From positions 1 to 64,000 of the forward strand of contig JAQIBS010000144.1 in the NCBI GenBank assembly GCA_027858965.1: DNA of 64,000 nucleotides, in the 5' to 3' direction. The notes beneath the pieces are model-generated. The model had not been told where the DNA came from. It searched no databases and saw only the letters and a list, made by a program, of their open reading frames with translations. Position 1 is the stretch's first letter; every line of letters begins with the position of its first letter. This DNA comes from Kiritimatiellia bacterium. GTDB lineage: Bacteria > Verrucomicrobiota > Kiritimatiellia > RFP12 > UBA1067. This document shows positions 1 to 9,492 of this stretch, one piece after another. Made by a program: the position numbers and the translations under genes.

Positions 1-28
1 TTACACTTCCCGCCCCCCCCATTATAAT
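1..28 (+). promoter_or_regulatory. putative sigma70-type promoter of guaA
   Basis: TTACAC at 1-6 and a perfect TATAAT at 23-28 are separated by 16 bases. The start codon of guaA follows at 66 with an AAGGAAA ribosome site about ten bases upstream. A C-run at 11-20 fills the spacer. The call rests on motif matching only, and the window edge cuts off any further upstream control such as a purine riboswitch. Confidence 0.4.
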
Positions 29-65
29 CATCAGGCATAAACAAAATTTAAGGAAAACAGCACTT

Positions 66-1607
66 ATGAAACATAACTGGATTGCCATTCTCGATTTCGG
101 ATCACAATATACACAATTAATTGCCCGCCGCACACGCGAACAGCATGTTTACTCCGAGATCCTCCCTTTCAACAAAACCGCTGAATATCTGCGTGAGCGC
201 AAACCCGCCGGCATTATTCTCTCTGGCGGCCCCAATTCTGTATTTGAAGAGTTCGCCCCGCAATGCGATCCTGCTATCTTTGAACTCGGGATCCCGGTTC
301 TGGGAATTTGCTACGGCATGCAACTTACAGCTAAAACCTTGAACGGCGTTGTCAAACCGGGCACCCATCGTGAATACGGACAAACTAATATTAAAACTAT
401 ACCGGGGTGTAAACTCTTTGATAACGTTCCTGAGCAGCTCTCAGTATGGATGAGCCACGGCGACCAGGTTGCGGAACTGCCAGCCGGATTTATGCCAGCC
501 GCTGAATCTGATTCATGTCCCTTTGCCGCCATGCGTAATCCTGAGAGTAAATTTTACGCCCTGCAGTTTCATCCTGAGGTGGTTCATACCCAGCATGGTA
601 AAGATATCCTGCATAACTTCCTGTTCAAGGTCTGCGAATGCTCCGGCGACTGGAAATTATCCTCATTTATTGAAGACACCATAGCTGCCATAAAAAAACA
701 GGTGGGCGATAACGAAGTGATCCTCGGACTCAGCGGTGGCGTTGACTCCTCAGTTGTGGCCGCCCTTATTCATAAGGCTATTGGTAAAAACCTGCACTGT
801 ATATTTGTAGACAACGGACTGTTGCGCTATGGAGAGGATGTTCAGGTTAAAGAGATGTTTGAATCCAAGCTGGGCATGGACTTACATGTTATTAATGCCA
901 AAGAGCAGTTCTACTCGGCCCTCAAAGGGGAGGAAGACCCTGAGAAAAAACGCAAGATCATAGGACGTGAATTTATTGAAGTCTTTGTCAATCAGGCACG
1001 CAGATTTAAAGACAGTAAATTCCTGGCTCAGGGCACTATCTATCCCGACGTGATTGAAAGTGTCAACCCCATGGGCGGACCCAGTGAAACCATTAAAAGC
1101 CATCATAATGTAGGTGGCCTACCCGAAGATCTGAACTTTGAACTGGTGGAACCTCTGCGTGAACTGTTTAAGGACGAAGTTCGTGCTGTAGGACGTGAGA
1201 TGGGGCTGGACCATGAGCTTCTCGACCGCCAACCCTTTCCCGGACCGGGCATGGGCGTTCGTATTCTAGGAGAGGTCAACGCCGAACGGGTCAACCTGAT
1301 TCAACAAGCCGACATGCGTGTGCAGGAAGAGATGATGAAGCTACCAAACTATAAAGAGATCTGGCAGAACTTTGCTGTACTTCTCCCTGTTAAATCCGTG
1401 GGAGTGATGGGCGACCAGCGCACATACGAAAATGTCTGCGCGATTCGCAGTGTGGACAGCATTGATGCCATGACAGCGGACTGGACACGTATTCCCTACG
1501 AGACACTGGCACGCATGTCAAACCGTATCATCAACGAAGTGCGCGGCATCAATCGCGTAGTCTACGACATCAGTTCCAAACCGCCTGCCACAATTGAGTG
1601 GGAGTAA
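66..1607 (+). CDS. guaA: GMP synthase (glutamine-hydrolysing)
   Basis: This enzyme makes GMP from XMP, ATP and glutamine, the last step of guanine nucleotide synthesis in the cytoplasm. The 513-residue length is normal for the fused enzyme. The N-terminal class I amidotransferase has its nucleophile in GICYGMQ (Cys82) and its His/Glu pair in LQFHPEV (His169, Glu171). The ATP pyrophosphatase PP-loop is SGGVDSS (223-229). The C-terminal dimerisation domain ends in the family-typical PPATIEWE. The start has AAGGAAA upstream. The stop codon TAA (1605-1607) lies inside the stem of a perfect hairpin at 1604-1626, a pattern seen at several gene ends in this window. purB, another purine gene, lies 5 kb downstream on the same strand but is not in an operon with it. 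Confidence 0.98.
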   Translation: MKHNWIAILDFGSQYTQLIARRTREQHVYSEILPFNKTAEYLRERKPAGIILSGGPNSVFEEFAPQCDPAIFELGIPVLGICYGMQLTAKTLNGVVKPGTHREYGQTNIKTIPGCKLFDNVPEQLSVWMSHGDQVAELPAGFMPAAESDSCPFAAMRNPESKFYALQFHPEVVHTQHGKDILHNFLFKVCECSGDWKLSSFIEDTIAAIKKQVGDNEVILGLSGGVDSSVVAALIHKAIGKNLHCIFVDNGLLRYGEDVQVKEMFESKLGMDLHVINAKEQFYSALKGEEDPEKKRKIIGREFIEVFVNQARRFKDSKFLAQGTIYPDVIESVNPMGGPSETIKSHHNVGGLPEDLNFELVEPLRELFKDEVRAVGREMGLDHELLDRQPFPGPGMGVRILGEVNAERVNLIQQADMRVQEEMMKLPNYKEIWQNFAVLLPVKSVGVMGDQRTYENVCAIRSVDSIDAMTADWTRIPYETLARMSNRIINEVRGINRVVYDISSKPPATIEWE

Positions 1608-1668
1608 TGCAGCTTCGCTGCATTACGAGAAAACGCTACGCGTTTTGCGCCCGGCGAGGGCACCGGGC
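1604..1668. repeat. cluster of three hairpins starting at the guaA stop codon
   Basis: Three adjacent inverted repeats are visible. The first has 10-bp arms GTAATGCAGC/GCTGCATTAC around TTC (1604-1626). The second has 7-bp arms AAAACGC/GCGTTTT around TAC (1630-1646). The third has GCCCGG/CCGGGC arms at 1649-1654 and 1663-1668. No T-run follows, so this is not a classical intrinsic terminator. It could protect or end the guaA message, or be a REP-like element inserted at the stop codon. Confidence 0.6.
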
Positions 1669-1732
1669 CTAGATTAGTTTTAGCATTACGGAAGGAGTGT
1701 TACAGCTGTCGTGCCCGTTGTGATACCTTTTC

Positions 1733-1778
1733 ACTTTAGGACTTTAAAACTCTCGCACTTTAGAACTTTAGAACTTCT
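1733..1778. repeat. degenerate CTTTAGAAC-type short tandem array
   Basis: The word ACTTTAGAACT and variants recur several times and run almost to the ATG at 1784. The same word family appears next to the 3' end of rnr (about 52284-52312) and of dnaK (about 57168-57203). No Shine-Dalgarno sequence is evident between the array and the following start codon. Confidence 0.55.
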
Positions 1779-1783
1779 ATTAA

Positions 1784-3310
1784 ATGTTCACAACCAACAT
1801 ACCTGCTGATTTTCTGCATGATGAGTCACGCCGCATTGGCAGCGCGGCGGGTATTGCCTTTCCCAAATCCACCGCCGATGTTCAGGCTGCACTTCAATCC
1901 GCTCATATGCAAGGCTCTTCAGTCACGGTTCAGGGCGCACGCACCGGCATCGCGGGAGGGGCGGTTCCTGATAACGACCTGATCATATCGCTAGCGCGAA
2001 TGAACCACATCATCTCACCCGTCGCCGTGACTAAGGTTGGCGAATATACAATTACAGTTCAACCCGGGCTGCTTCTCTCCGAGCTTCAAGATCACCTCAA
2101 GAACGTGGACATTTCTAGTGTTCCACTTTCCACATCACCTCTCATCTTTCCGCCGGATCCCACTGAAGCAAGTGCCTCCATCGGAGGAATGACAGCCTGC
2201 AATGCATCCGGGGCCTGTTCCTTTGCCTATGGAGCTACCCGCAAACACATCAAAGGCATCACAGTTATTCTGGCCAATGGCGATAGCCTGACCCTTAAAC
2301 GGGGAGAAAACTTTGCAACCGGGCGTACTTTCGAGATCATCACCGATCAAGGAAATGAAATAACCGGCAAACTGCCGCAGTACAACGCCCCCACCGTAAA
2401 AAGCGCGGCTGGGTATTGGATTAAGCCTGACATGGAACTCATTGATCTGTTTATCGGCAGTGAAGGCACGTTGGGAATTATCACTGAAATTGAGTTAGCC
2501 CTTACCCCGGCCCCCGCTGAACTGACCGGCATCATCTGTTTTTTCAGCCGGGAAAGTCAAACTGTTGACTTTGTCAACCAACTGCGTACGCAAAGTTCAG
2601 AGGTTGCCGCACAGTTGAATGCAATCGAATATTTTAATGAAGGAGCTCTTAACCTAATCCACGCCTCTGCCCCTAAAACAGGATTGCTGCTGCCAAAGGG
2701 CAGCCAGAACTGGAAAAACGCAATTTATATTGAATGGGCACAGAGCAACTCACTCTCAGGAGAGCACCTCATACTTGTCTCTCAACTGATGCAAAGTTGC
2801 GGGGCATCCGCAGATGACACATGGTTGGCCTCTGATGCTCCCGGACTGAAAAGGATGAAAGCCTTCCGGCATGCAGTGCCGGAGCAGGTTAATTCCATTA
2901 TTTCGGAACGCAAACGCAAATACCCGGAGTTAACAAAGCTGGGCACAGATCTATCCGTCCCGGACAGCCAGTTGCAAGCTGTAATGAATCTCTACCACAC
3001 CGGTCTACAGGCGGCCTCTCTGGAATATGTAATCTTCGGGCATATTGGCGACAACCATGTCCATGTGAATATAATACCGCGTAATATGGAGGAGTATGCT
3101 ACCGGCAAAGCGCTCTATACACAGTGGGCAAAGCAGGTGGTTGAATGGGGCGGTTCCGTCTCAGCGGAACATGGCATCGGCACTCTCAAAAAAGAGCTTC
3201 TAGCTGTAATGTACGGCAATGAACAAATTCAGGCTATGCGTGAACTCAAAGCACTCTTCGACCCCTCTTTCATGCTCAACCCCAACCGTCTCTTTGAAGC
3301 TGAAATATGA
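1784..3310 (+). CDS. FAD-linked oxidase, glycolate oxidase GlcD / D-lactate dehydrogenase family
   Basis: This is a likely soluble flavoenzyme oxidising a 2-hydroxy acid such as glycolate or D-lactate. The 508 residues hold an N-terminal FAD-binding PCMH domain with a glycine-rich segment GARTGIAGGAVPDND (about 51-65) and a second FAD loop around DPTEASASIGGMTACNASG (about 125-143). A C-terminal FAD-oxidase domain carries GHIGDNHVHVN and VSAEHGIGTLKKELL, the metal and substrate region of this family. No GlcE/GlcF or iron-sulfur partner lies nearby, so the electron acceptor and exact substrate cannot be told. The gene stands alone between guaA and a membrane-protein operon, preceded by a short tandem array instead of a clear ribosome site. 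Confidence 0.85.
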   Translation: MFTTNIPADFLHDESRRIGSAAGIAFPKSTADVQAALQSAHMQGSSVTVQGARTGIAGGAVPDNDLIISLARMNHIISPVAVTKVGEYTITVQPGLLLSELQDHLKNVDISSVPLSTSPLIFPPDPTEASASIGGMTACNASGACSFAYGATRKHIKGITVILANGDSLTLKRGENFATGRTFEIITDQGNEITGKLPQYNAPTVKSAAGYWIKPDMELIDLFIGSEGTLGIITEIELALTPAPAELTGIICFFSRESQTVDFVNQLRTQSSEVAAQLNAIEYFNEGALNLIHASAPKTGLLLPKGSQNWKNAIYIEWAQSNSLSGEHLILVSQLMQSCGASADDTWLASDAPGLKRMKAFRHAVPEQVNSIISERKRKYPELTKLGTDLSVPDSQLQAVMNLYHTGLQAASLEYVIFGHIGDNHVHVNIIPRNMEEYATGKALYTQWAKQVVEWGGSVSAEHGIGTLKKELLAVMYGNEQIQAMRELKALFDPSFMLNPNRLFEAEI

Positions 3311-3471
3311 CCGCAAACACATACTGACCTCATTTCTGACGCAGCCTTTACCCGCGACAAAAATATATCTGTAAGAATTTAATCTGCGTAATCTGCGGAT
3401 GAAAAACACTCAAAAAACAAGAAGTTGATTTTATAGCAACTAAAGAACTTCGTAACTGTTAAATCAGACGA

Positions 3472-3490
3472 CGCAGAGCACCATCCTACG
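3472..3490. repeat. 19-bp dispersed repeat (copy also at 19326-19344)
   Basis: The 19-mer beginning CGCAGAGCACC and ending ATCCTACG occurs identically at 3472-3490 and 19326-19344, both between genes. The rest of the 3311-3563 gap also holds a doubled word, AATCTGCGTAATCTGCGG (about 3378-3396), but no gene that I can see. Confidence 0.5.
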
Positions 3491-3563
3491 ATTCAATTTA
3501 AACTTAAACAACCATTGATTCCACGCTTGTCGATTAAACCCGCATTCGCTATTCTATATATTT

Positions 3564-4310
3564 ATGTGTTTTATCAAATCAAAATACTCATGGGTGATTG
3601 CACCAATTGTATGGATTCTCGGTGTTATAATCCTACTGATATTTAACTCTTGTCATAACTACGCATGGGTGAAAACAAACTTTGACATGAACAGAGGTTC
3701 TCCGGTTGAGGTAGCTACAGTTGCTCTTTTTTTCTTAGTAATACTGTTTCTTTGGATTCTGCCACCGGTTCCTCTTAAACCATTAAAAGGTAAGCTGCTG
3801 GTGGCAAACTTCTCGATCATAACCTTGATTGCGATCTGTCGCGAGATGGACTGGCACAAAGCGATGATTGATGTATCACATATTGAAGGAGCAACCCATG
3901 GAACTCCCTTTAAAATGCGCTTCTTAACCAACTCAATCAACCCTTTATCTGACAGACTTCTAGTGTTCTTCTGCTTTGCGGTGGTGATTGCACTCTGCGC
4001 AGGAACCTTAATCTGGTATATCCGCCCTCTGCTCAAAGGTTTTTTCACAATGCATCCCGTCTGCTGGAGTGTGGCATTTATAGGAGGAGCCGGCATATTG
4101 ATCAGAATATTTGACCGTATGGGATCGGTACTCAAAAAAGATTTTCACTTCACCATGTCATCTCAGCTACAGTCATTTGGCACTATAATGGAAGAAGGAC
4201 AGGAACTGCTACTGCCGCTCATCATTATTATTGCAATAATTCAGGCGCACTTTATTTACAATAATCAGAAAACTGAACCAGATGCAATTGATGCATTCAA
4301 ACTCAGGTGA
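3564..4310 (+). CDS. six-segment integral membrane protein of unknown function
   Basis: I do not recognise a named family. The 248 residues contain about six hydrophobic helices, near residues 10-28, 48-68, 78-95, 134-155, 162-178 and 210-228. Charged motifs CREMDWHK after the third helix and EEGQELLLP at the start of the last are noticeable and could be polar intramembrane sites. The gene is followed after only 4 bp by a response regulator and its histidine kinase, so the three are probably co-transcribed. It may be a partner or target of that signalling system. That role is inferred from position only. Confidence 0.6.
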   Translation: MCFIKSKYSWVIAPIVWILGVIILLIFNSCHNYAWVKTNFDMNRGSPVEVATVALFFLVILFLWILPPVPLKPLKGKLLVANFSIITLIAICREMDWHKAMIDVSHIEGATHGTPFKMRFLTNSINPLSDRLLVFFCFAVVIALCAGTLIWYIRPLLKGFFTMHPVCWSVAFIGGAGILIRIFDRMGSVLKKDFHFTMSSQLQSFGTIMEEGQELLLPLIIIIAIIQAHFIYNNQKTEPDAIDAFKLR

Positions 4311-4314
4311 AACC

Positions 4315-5004
4315 ATGCGTATTCTTATCATAGAGGATGATCCCAAAATACAGGCTTTTATCAGCAACGGATTACGACAGGAGGGGCACACAGTTGAAGC
4401 AACCTCTGACGGAAAAAAGGGATGCGAAATGTGGAGCAGCGAAAGTTATCATGCCGTTGTTCTGGATCTGATGTTACCTCAAATGAGCGGACTTGATATA
4501 TTAAAACACATGCGCACATCAGGTGACACAACACCAGTTCTGGTGCTCAGCGCCAAAGTTGCCGTTGACGATCGGGTCTCCGGACTCAAATCCGGCGCGG
4601 ATGACTATATGACTAAACCATTCTCTTTTTCTGAGCTGTCGGCTCGCATACATGCCATCACACGGCGCACCCCGCAGAGCGGAGAAGAGAGTCAGCAAAA
4701 CACAACCCTGAACGTTGCAGATATCAGCATTAATCTACTGAAACGCACCGTGGTGCGGGGTACTAAAAAAATTAATCTCCAACCGCGTGAATACGCGCTG
4801 CTTGAATTGCTGATGCGTAACCCAAAACGCGCTCTTACCAAACTACTTATTCTGGAGAGCATCTGGGATTGCAGTGTTGACCCTCAAACCAATGTAGTTG
4901 ATGTTTTGATCTGCCGACTGCGCAACAAAATTGATGCAGGGTTTGAAAAAAAACTGATTAAAACCATACGTGGAGTCGGCTATGTTTTCCAGACTGAAAG
5001 CTAA
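4315..5004 (+). CDS. OmpR/PhoB-family response regulator
   Basis: This DNA-binding regulator is activated by phosphorylation from the adjacent kinase. The receiver domain (1-115) has the acidic pair Asp8/Asp9, the phospho-acceptor Asp51 in VLDLMLPQMSG, Ser79 at the switch position and Lys101 in TKPFS. The C-terminal winged helix (about 130-229) ends in the typical LIKTIRGVGYVF. I chose the ATG at 4315, which gives MRILIIEDD. An in-frame ATG at 4282 would overlap the preceding gene and add 11 residues not normal for the family. The coding region overlaps the kinase start, a sign of translational coupling. Confidence 0.93.
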   Translation: MRILIIEDDPKIQAFISNGLRQEGHTVEATSDGKKGCEMWSSESYHAVVLDLMLPQMSGLDILKHMRTSGDTTPVLVLSAKVAVDDRVSGLKSGADDYMTKPFSFSELSARIHAITRRTPQSGEESQQNTTLNVADISINLLKRTVVRGTKKINLQPREYALLELLMRNPKRALTKLLILESIWDCSVDPQTNVVDVLICRLRNKIDAGFEKKLIKTIRGVGYVFQTES

Positions 5005-6409
5005 GAGATTACTCTCATTTGCCATGTATCTGGCAACAGGGTATGTAGTTGTTTATGCGCTTTGTACAACAGTCATGCTCTATATGGGTAACCGCGTAAT
5101 CACCCAGTCGGCCCGCAATTTTGACAAGCAGGATGTGAAAGCTGAAGGCGAAGAGCTCATTGATCTGCTGGAAACCAACAAGGATGGCAACTGGCTCGCT
5201 GAAGAACTTGCCCTGGAACGCTACCCGCCCTCTACTATCTTTGCCCTGCGCATCATCAACACCCGCGGTCATGTTGAATATGAAGTAGAAACACCGAAGG
5301 GAATTAACATTCCAGGATGGGAGAAAAAAAAGAGCGGACCGGTCAAATTTCCACGTTTGGGATGGGAAGAAATCACTTTTCCGGACTCAGGCCGTACAAT
5401 CCAGATGCAGACCATACAATTGAATGATGGACGGATTCTGCAAATCACAAAAGGCTCATTGCTTGAAAAAAAGCAAAAGCAGATGATGGCACACAACATG
5501 AAGATCTTCATGCTTTTCTCTCTTATCTTTTCTATTTTTTCCACACTTTTTATGATCTTTATCACACTGCGCCCTATCAACAAAATGACCAACTCCATTC
5601 GCCGTATTATCAACACAGGTGCATTTGAAAGTAATCCCACCCCTGTTAAAAGCATGATCTCAGAACTGGATACACTGGGAGCACAGTTCAACATAATGAC
5701 AGAAAAATATGCCAATCTCATCCAGGCAATGCGGGAGACTATGGACAATGTGGCCCATGACATCAGAACCCCCCTCTCCCGTATTAGAGGCGCATCTGAG
5801 TGCGCCCTCAAAAACGAAACTCTGCCGGAGCCACTCGCCAACGTACTAGCTGATATTATAGAAGATTGCGACCACACACAACTGCAGCTCCAGAACCTTA
5901 TGGACACACGCGAGATGGAAAGCGGCTTTGTTAAAATTGATGCAATCCCGTTCAATCTGACAAAGGTCATTCAGACCATCGCTGATATCTACTCCCTGAT
6001 TGCAGAGGAAAAATCCATCGACCTGACTACATCACTTTCCGAAGAGGAAGAGATTATCATGGACGGTGATAAAAATCGAATTGCCCGAATTTTCTCCAAC
6101 ATCATTGATAACGCCCTTAAATATACACCTGAAGGCGGCAGGGTTTCTATCAACGTCGAACAACAGGCACAAAACATCCAGGTAAAAGTATCCGACAACG
6201 GAATTGGTATTCCAAAAGAGGACATCTCTCTTGTATGGCAACGACTCTATCGCACCGATAAAGCAAGGGAAACCGGCCAAGGGCTCGGACTGGGCATGAA
6301 CATCGTCAAACTCTTTACAGAAGCCCATAATGGGCAGGCAGATATTGAGAGTTCACCCGCAGGCACCATTGTCACCATTACCCTGCCATTAAAACAGAGA
6401 AATGAATAA
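4982..6409 (+). CDS. membrane sensor histidine kinase (HAMP-HisKA-HATPase)
   Basis: This is the inner-membrane kinase partner of the regulator just upstream. Numbering from the alternative in-frame start at 4970 (479 residues): TM1 is about 14-36, a periplasmic sensor region about 40-175, TM2 about 178-200, a HAMP region about 200-252, HisKA with phospho-acceptor His263 in VAHDIRTPLSR, the N-box Asn381, the D-x-G motif 409-411 and the glycine-rich lid GQGLGLG 437-443. The ATG at 4982 gives a normal short cytoplasmic N-terminus. Both starts overlap the regulator gene. The stimulus is not evident from the sequence. Confidence 0.93.
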   Translation: MFSRLKAKRLLSFAMYLATGYVVVYALCTTVMLYMGNRVITQSARNFDKQDVKAEGEELIDLLETNKDGNWLAEELALERYPPSTIFALRIINTRGHVEYEVETPKGINIPGWEKKKSGPVKFPRLGWEEITFPDSGRTIQMQTIQLNDGRILQITKGSLLEKKQKQMMAHNMKIFMLFSLIFSIFSTLFMIFITLRPINKMTNSIRRIINTGAFESNPTPVKSMISELDTLGAQFNIMTEKYANLIQAMRETMDNVAHDIRTPLSRIRGASECALKNETLPEPLANVLADIIEDCDHTQLQLQNLMDTREMESGFVKIDAIPFNLTKVIQTIADIYSLIAEEKSIDLTTSLSEEEEIIMDGDKNRIARIFSNIIDNALKYTPEGGRVSINVEQQAQNIQVKVSDNGIGIPKEDISLVWQRLYRTDKARETGQGLGLGMNIVKLFTEAHNGQADIESSPAGTIVTITLPLKQRNE

Positions 6410-6454
6410 TTTCAACTACTATCAGTTTCCTGAATTTACAATGCCCTTATTAGG

Positions 6455-7883
<1,429 letters not shown>

Positions 7884-8097
7884 GAACCGACATGACAACC
7901 ATCCGGTGAAGACAGTGAAGCGTTGTAGGGGCGGCGACGGAAGCTGAAATGGAGCATTAGCGACTCTGACCTTGGATATTGGATATTCAATAAAATATTC
8001 ATAATCTAAGATGTTACACCAAGTTATGCACAATCTGTATTTTAACATCTTGTTTTTTGTGCCAGCTCTTTATTATTAACCCCTAACCAGCCCCTAA
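7884..8097. other. purB-MFS intergenic region
   Basis: This gap has no gene that I can support. It contains a GC-rich piece around 7910-7940 (GTTGTAGGGGCGGCGACGG), similar to the repeat at the end of the cytochrome gene at 21338-21351. A doubled word TTGGATATTGGATATTC follows near 7973-7989. From 8098 the reading frame of the following transporter is already open. Confidence 0.5.
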
Positions 8098-8193
8098 ATC
8101 CTGAAAAACTACTCTCATATTCCATTTAAACCAGCCCGCTGCCCATTCTTCTACGGATGGGCAATTGTATTTGTTGGTGCTCTGGGGGTTCTG

Positions 8194-9408
8194 ATGTCAC
8201 TGCCTGGACAGACCATCGGGGTATCGGCATTTACTGATCCATTAATGGAGGCAGTTCATCTCACACGTAGCCAGCTCTCTCTGGCTTATCTGATCGGAAC
8301 TTTGGCCAGCTCACTTCTTTTAACACCTGCCGGCAAACTTTACGACCGCTATGGTGCCCGCGTTATGGCAATCACCTCTGCGGCGATCCTAGGCTCTGTA
8401 CTGATCTTTCTCAGTTATACCGGCCGCATAACCGATCACCTCAGCCTGAGCACAACGCAGGCCATGGCGATGACGGCCTTCGGTTTCTTTGTCCTGCGTT
8501 TTAGTGGACAGGGTGTGCTGACCATGACCTGCCGCAATATGGCCATGAAATGGTTTGATCAATTCCGAGGACTGGTCAACGGTATGCAAGGGCCACTGGT
8601 TGCACTCGGCTTTTCAATGGCTCCCGCCTGGTTTGGAGGAATGATCGGCCACTGGGGATGGGAGAGCTCCTGGCGTGGAATGGGCTTTTTCGCACTCTTT
8701 GTTTTCACCATCTTTGCCTGGATTTTCTTCCGCGACAATCCTGAAGATTGCGGACTGATTCCTGATGGAAAACCTATCCGCTTGAACAAACACAGCAAAA
8801 GTTTTCCTCTCACCCATGAGATGGAGTTGAAAGAAGCACGCGACACTATCAGCTTCTGGGCGATTGCCATGACACTGGGCTACTCCAGTCTTTTTGTAAC
8901 GGCCCTTTCTTACCATCACCGAGCCATATTTGCATCAGCCGGACTGGAGGTGGATAGCACGATCAAATTCTTCTTCCCTTTGGCCGCAGTGATCTCCGTT
9001 ATTCTGAAGGTTGTCGGCGGCATTCTAAGCGACAAGGTCAGCGTGCGTACGCTGCTTTATATCTTTGCCACAGGCCACATCTTCTCCGCAGCTGGTTTTT
9101 TCCTTTTGAGCACCCCGGTCGGGCTTTGGCTACTCATTATTGGTTACGGGATCGGTGGTGGATTCTTCTCGGTCCTGGCCGGCGTCTGCTACCCGCGGCT
9201 CTTTGGACGCAAACACCTGGGAGCCATCAGTGGTCTCTCAATGGCGATCATCGTTTTTTCCAGCGCCATCGGTCCCTATCTCTTCAGCTTGATAAACGAT
9301 TTCACATCATCCTTTACCAGTGCATTCTACATCCTGACAGTCCTGATCGCCGTACTCCTTGTCATGGCCGCTAAAACTGTCAATCCGCAGATTAAAGAAG
9401 TTCATTAA
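8194..9408 (+). CDS. major facilitator superfamily transporter (start codon unclear)
   Basis: This is an inner-membrane transporter with about eleven to twelve hydrophobic helices and the MFS loop motif GKLYDRYGARV between helices 2 and 3. The first ATG in frame is 8194, but the open frame continues upstream to 8098 and encodes FYGWAIVFVGALGVL immediately before MSLPGQTIGV, which is the normal first transmembrane helix of such proteins. No ATG, GTG or TTG exists in that extension. Initiation may be at a rare codon (CTG 8101 or ATT 8119), or the original start has been lost. The substrate is unknown. The second half repeats the MFS fold with a loop GGILSDKVSVRTLL. Confidence 0.8.
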   Translation: MSLPGQTIGVSAFTDPLMEAVHLTRSQLSLAYLIGTLASSLLLTPAGKLYDRYGARVMAITSAAILGSVLIFLSYTGRITDHLSLSTTQAMAMTAFGFFVLRFSGQGVLTMTCRNMAMKWFDQFRGLVNGMQGPLVALGFSMAPAWFGGMIGHWGWESSWRGMGFFALFVFTIFAWIFFRDNPEDCGLIPDGKPIRLNKHSKSFPLTHEMELKEARDTISFWAIAMTLGYSSLFVTALSYHHRAIFASAGLEVDSTIKFFFPLAAVISVILKVVGGILSDKVSVRTLLYIFATGHIFSAAGFFLLSTPVGLWLLIIGYGIGGGFFSVLAGVCYPRLFGRKHLGAISGLSMAIIVFSSAIGPYLFSLINDFTSSFTSAFYILTVLIAVLLVMAAKTVNPQIKEVH

Positions 9409-9492
9409 TTGCTATCTCATAATTTTTCTAAAGAGCAAATCCTCTTTTAAAGTTTTGAAAGAATTATTATCTACAACACACCCGCGAAAGTT

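Noticed and set aside
1649-1668. Intrinsic terminator of guaA
   Set aside because: The stem is GC-rich but no T-run follows, so it is listed as a repeat hairpin only.
5269-5970. Minus-strand 233-codon frame within the histidine kinase
   Set aside because: It is a shadow of the kinase gene with no recognisable protein features.
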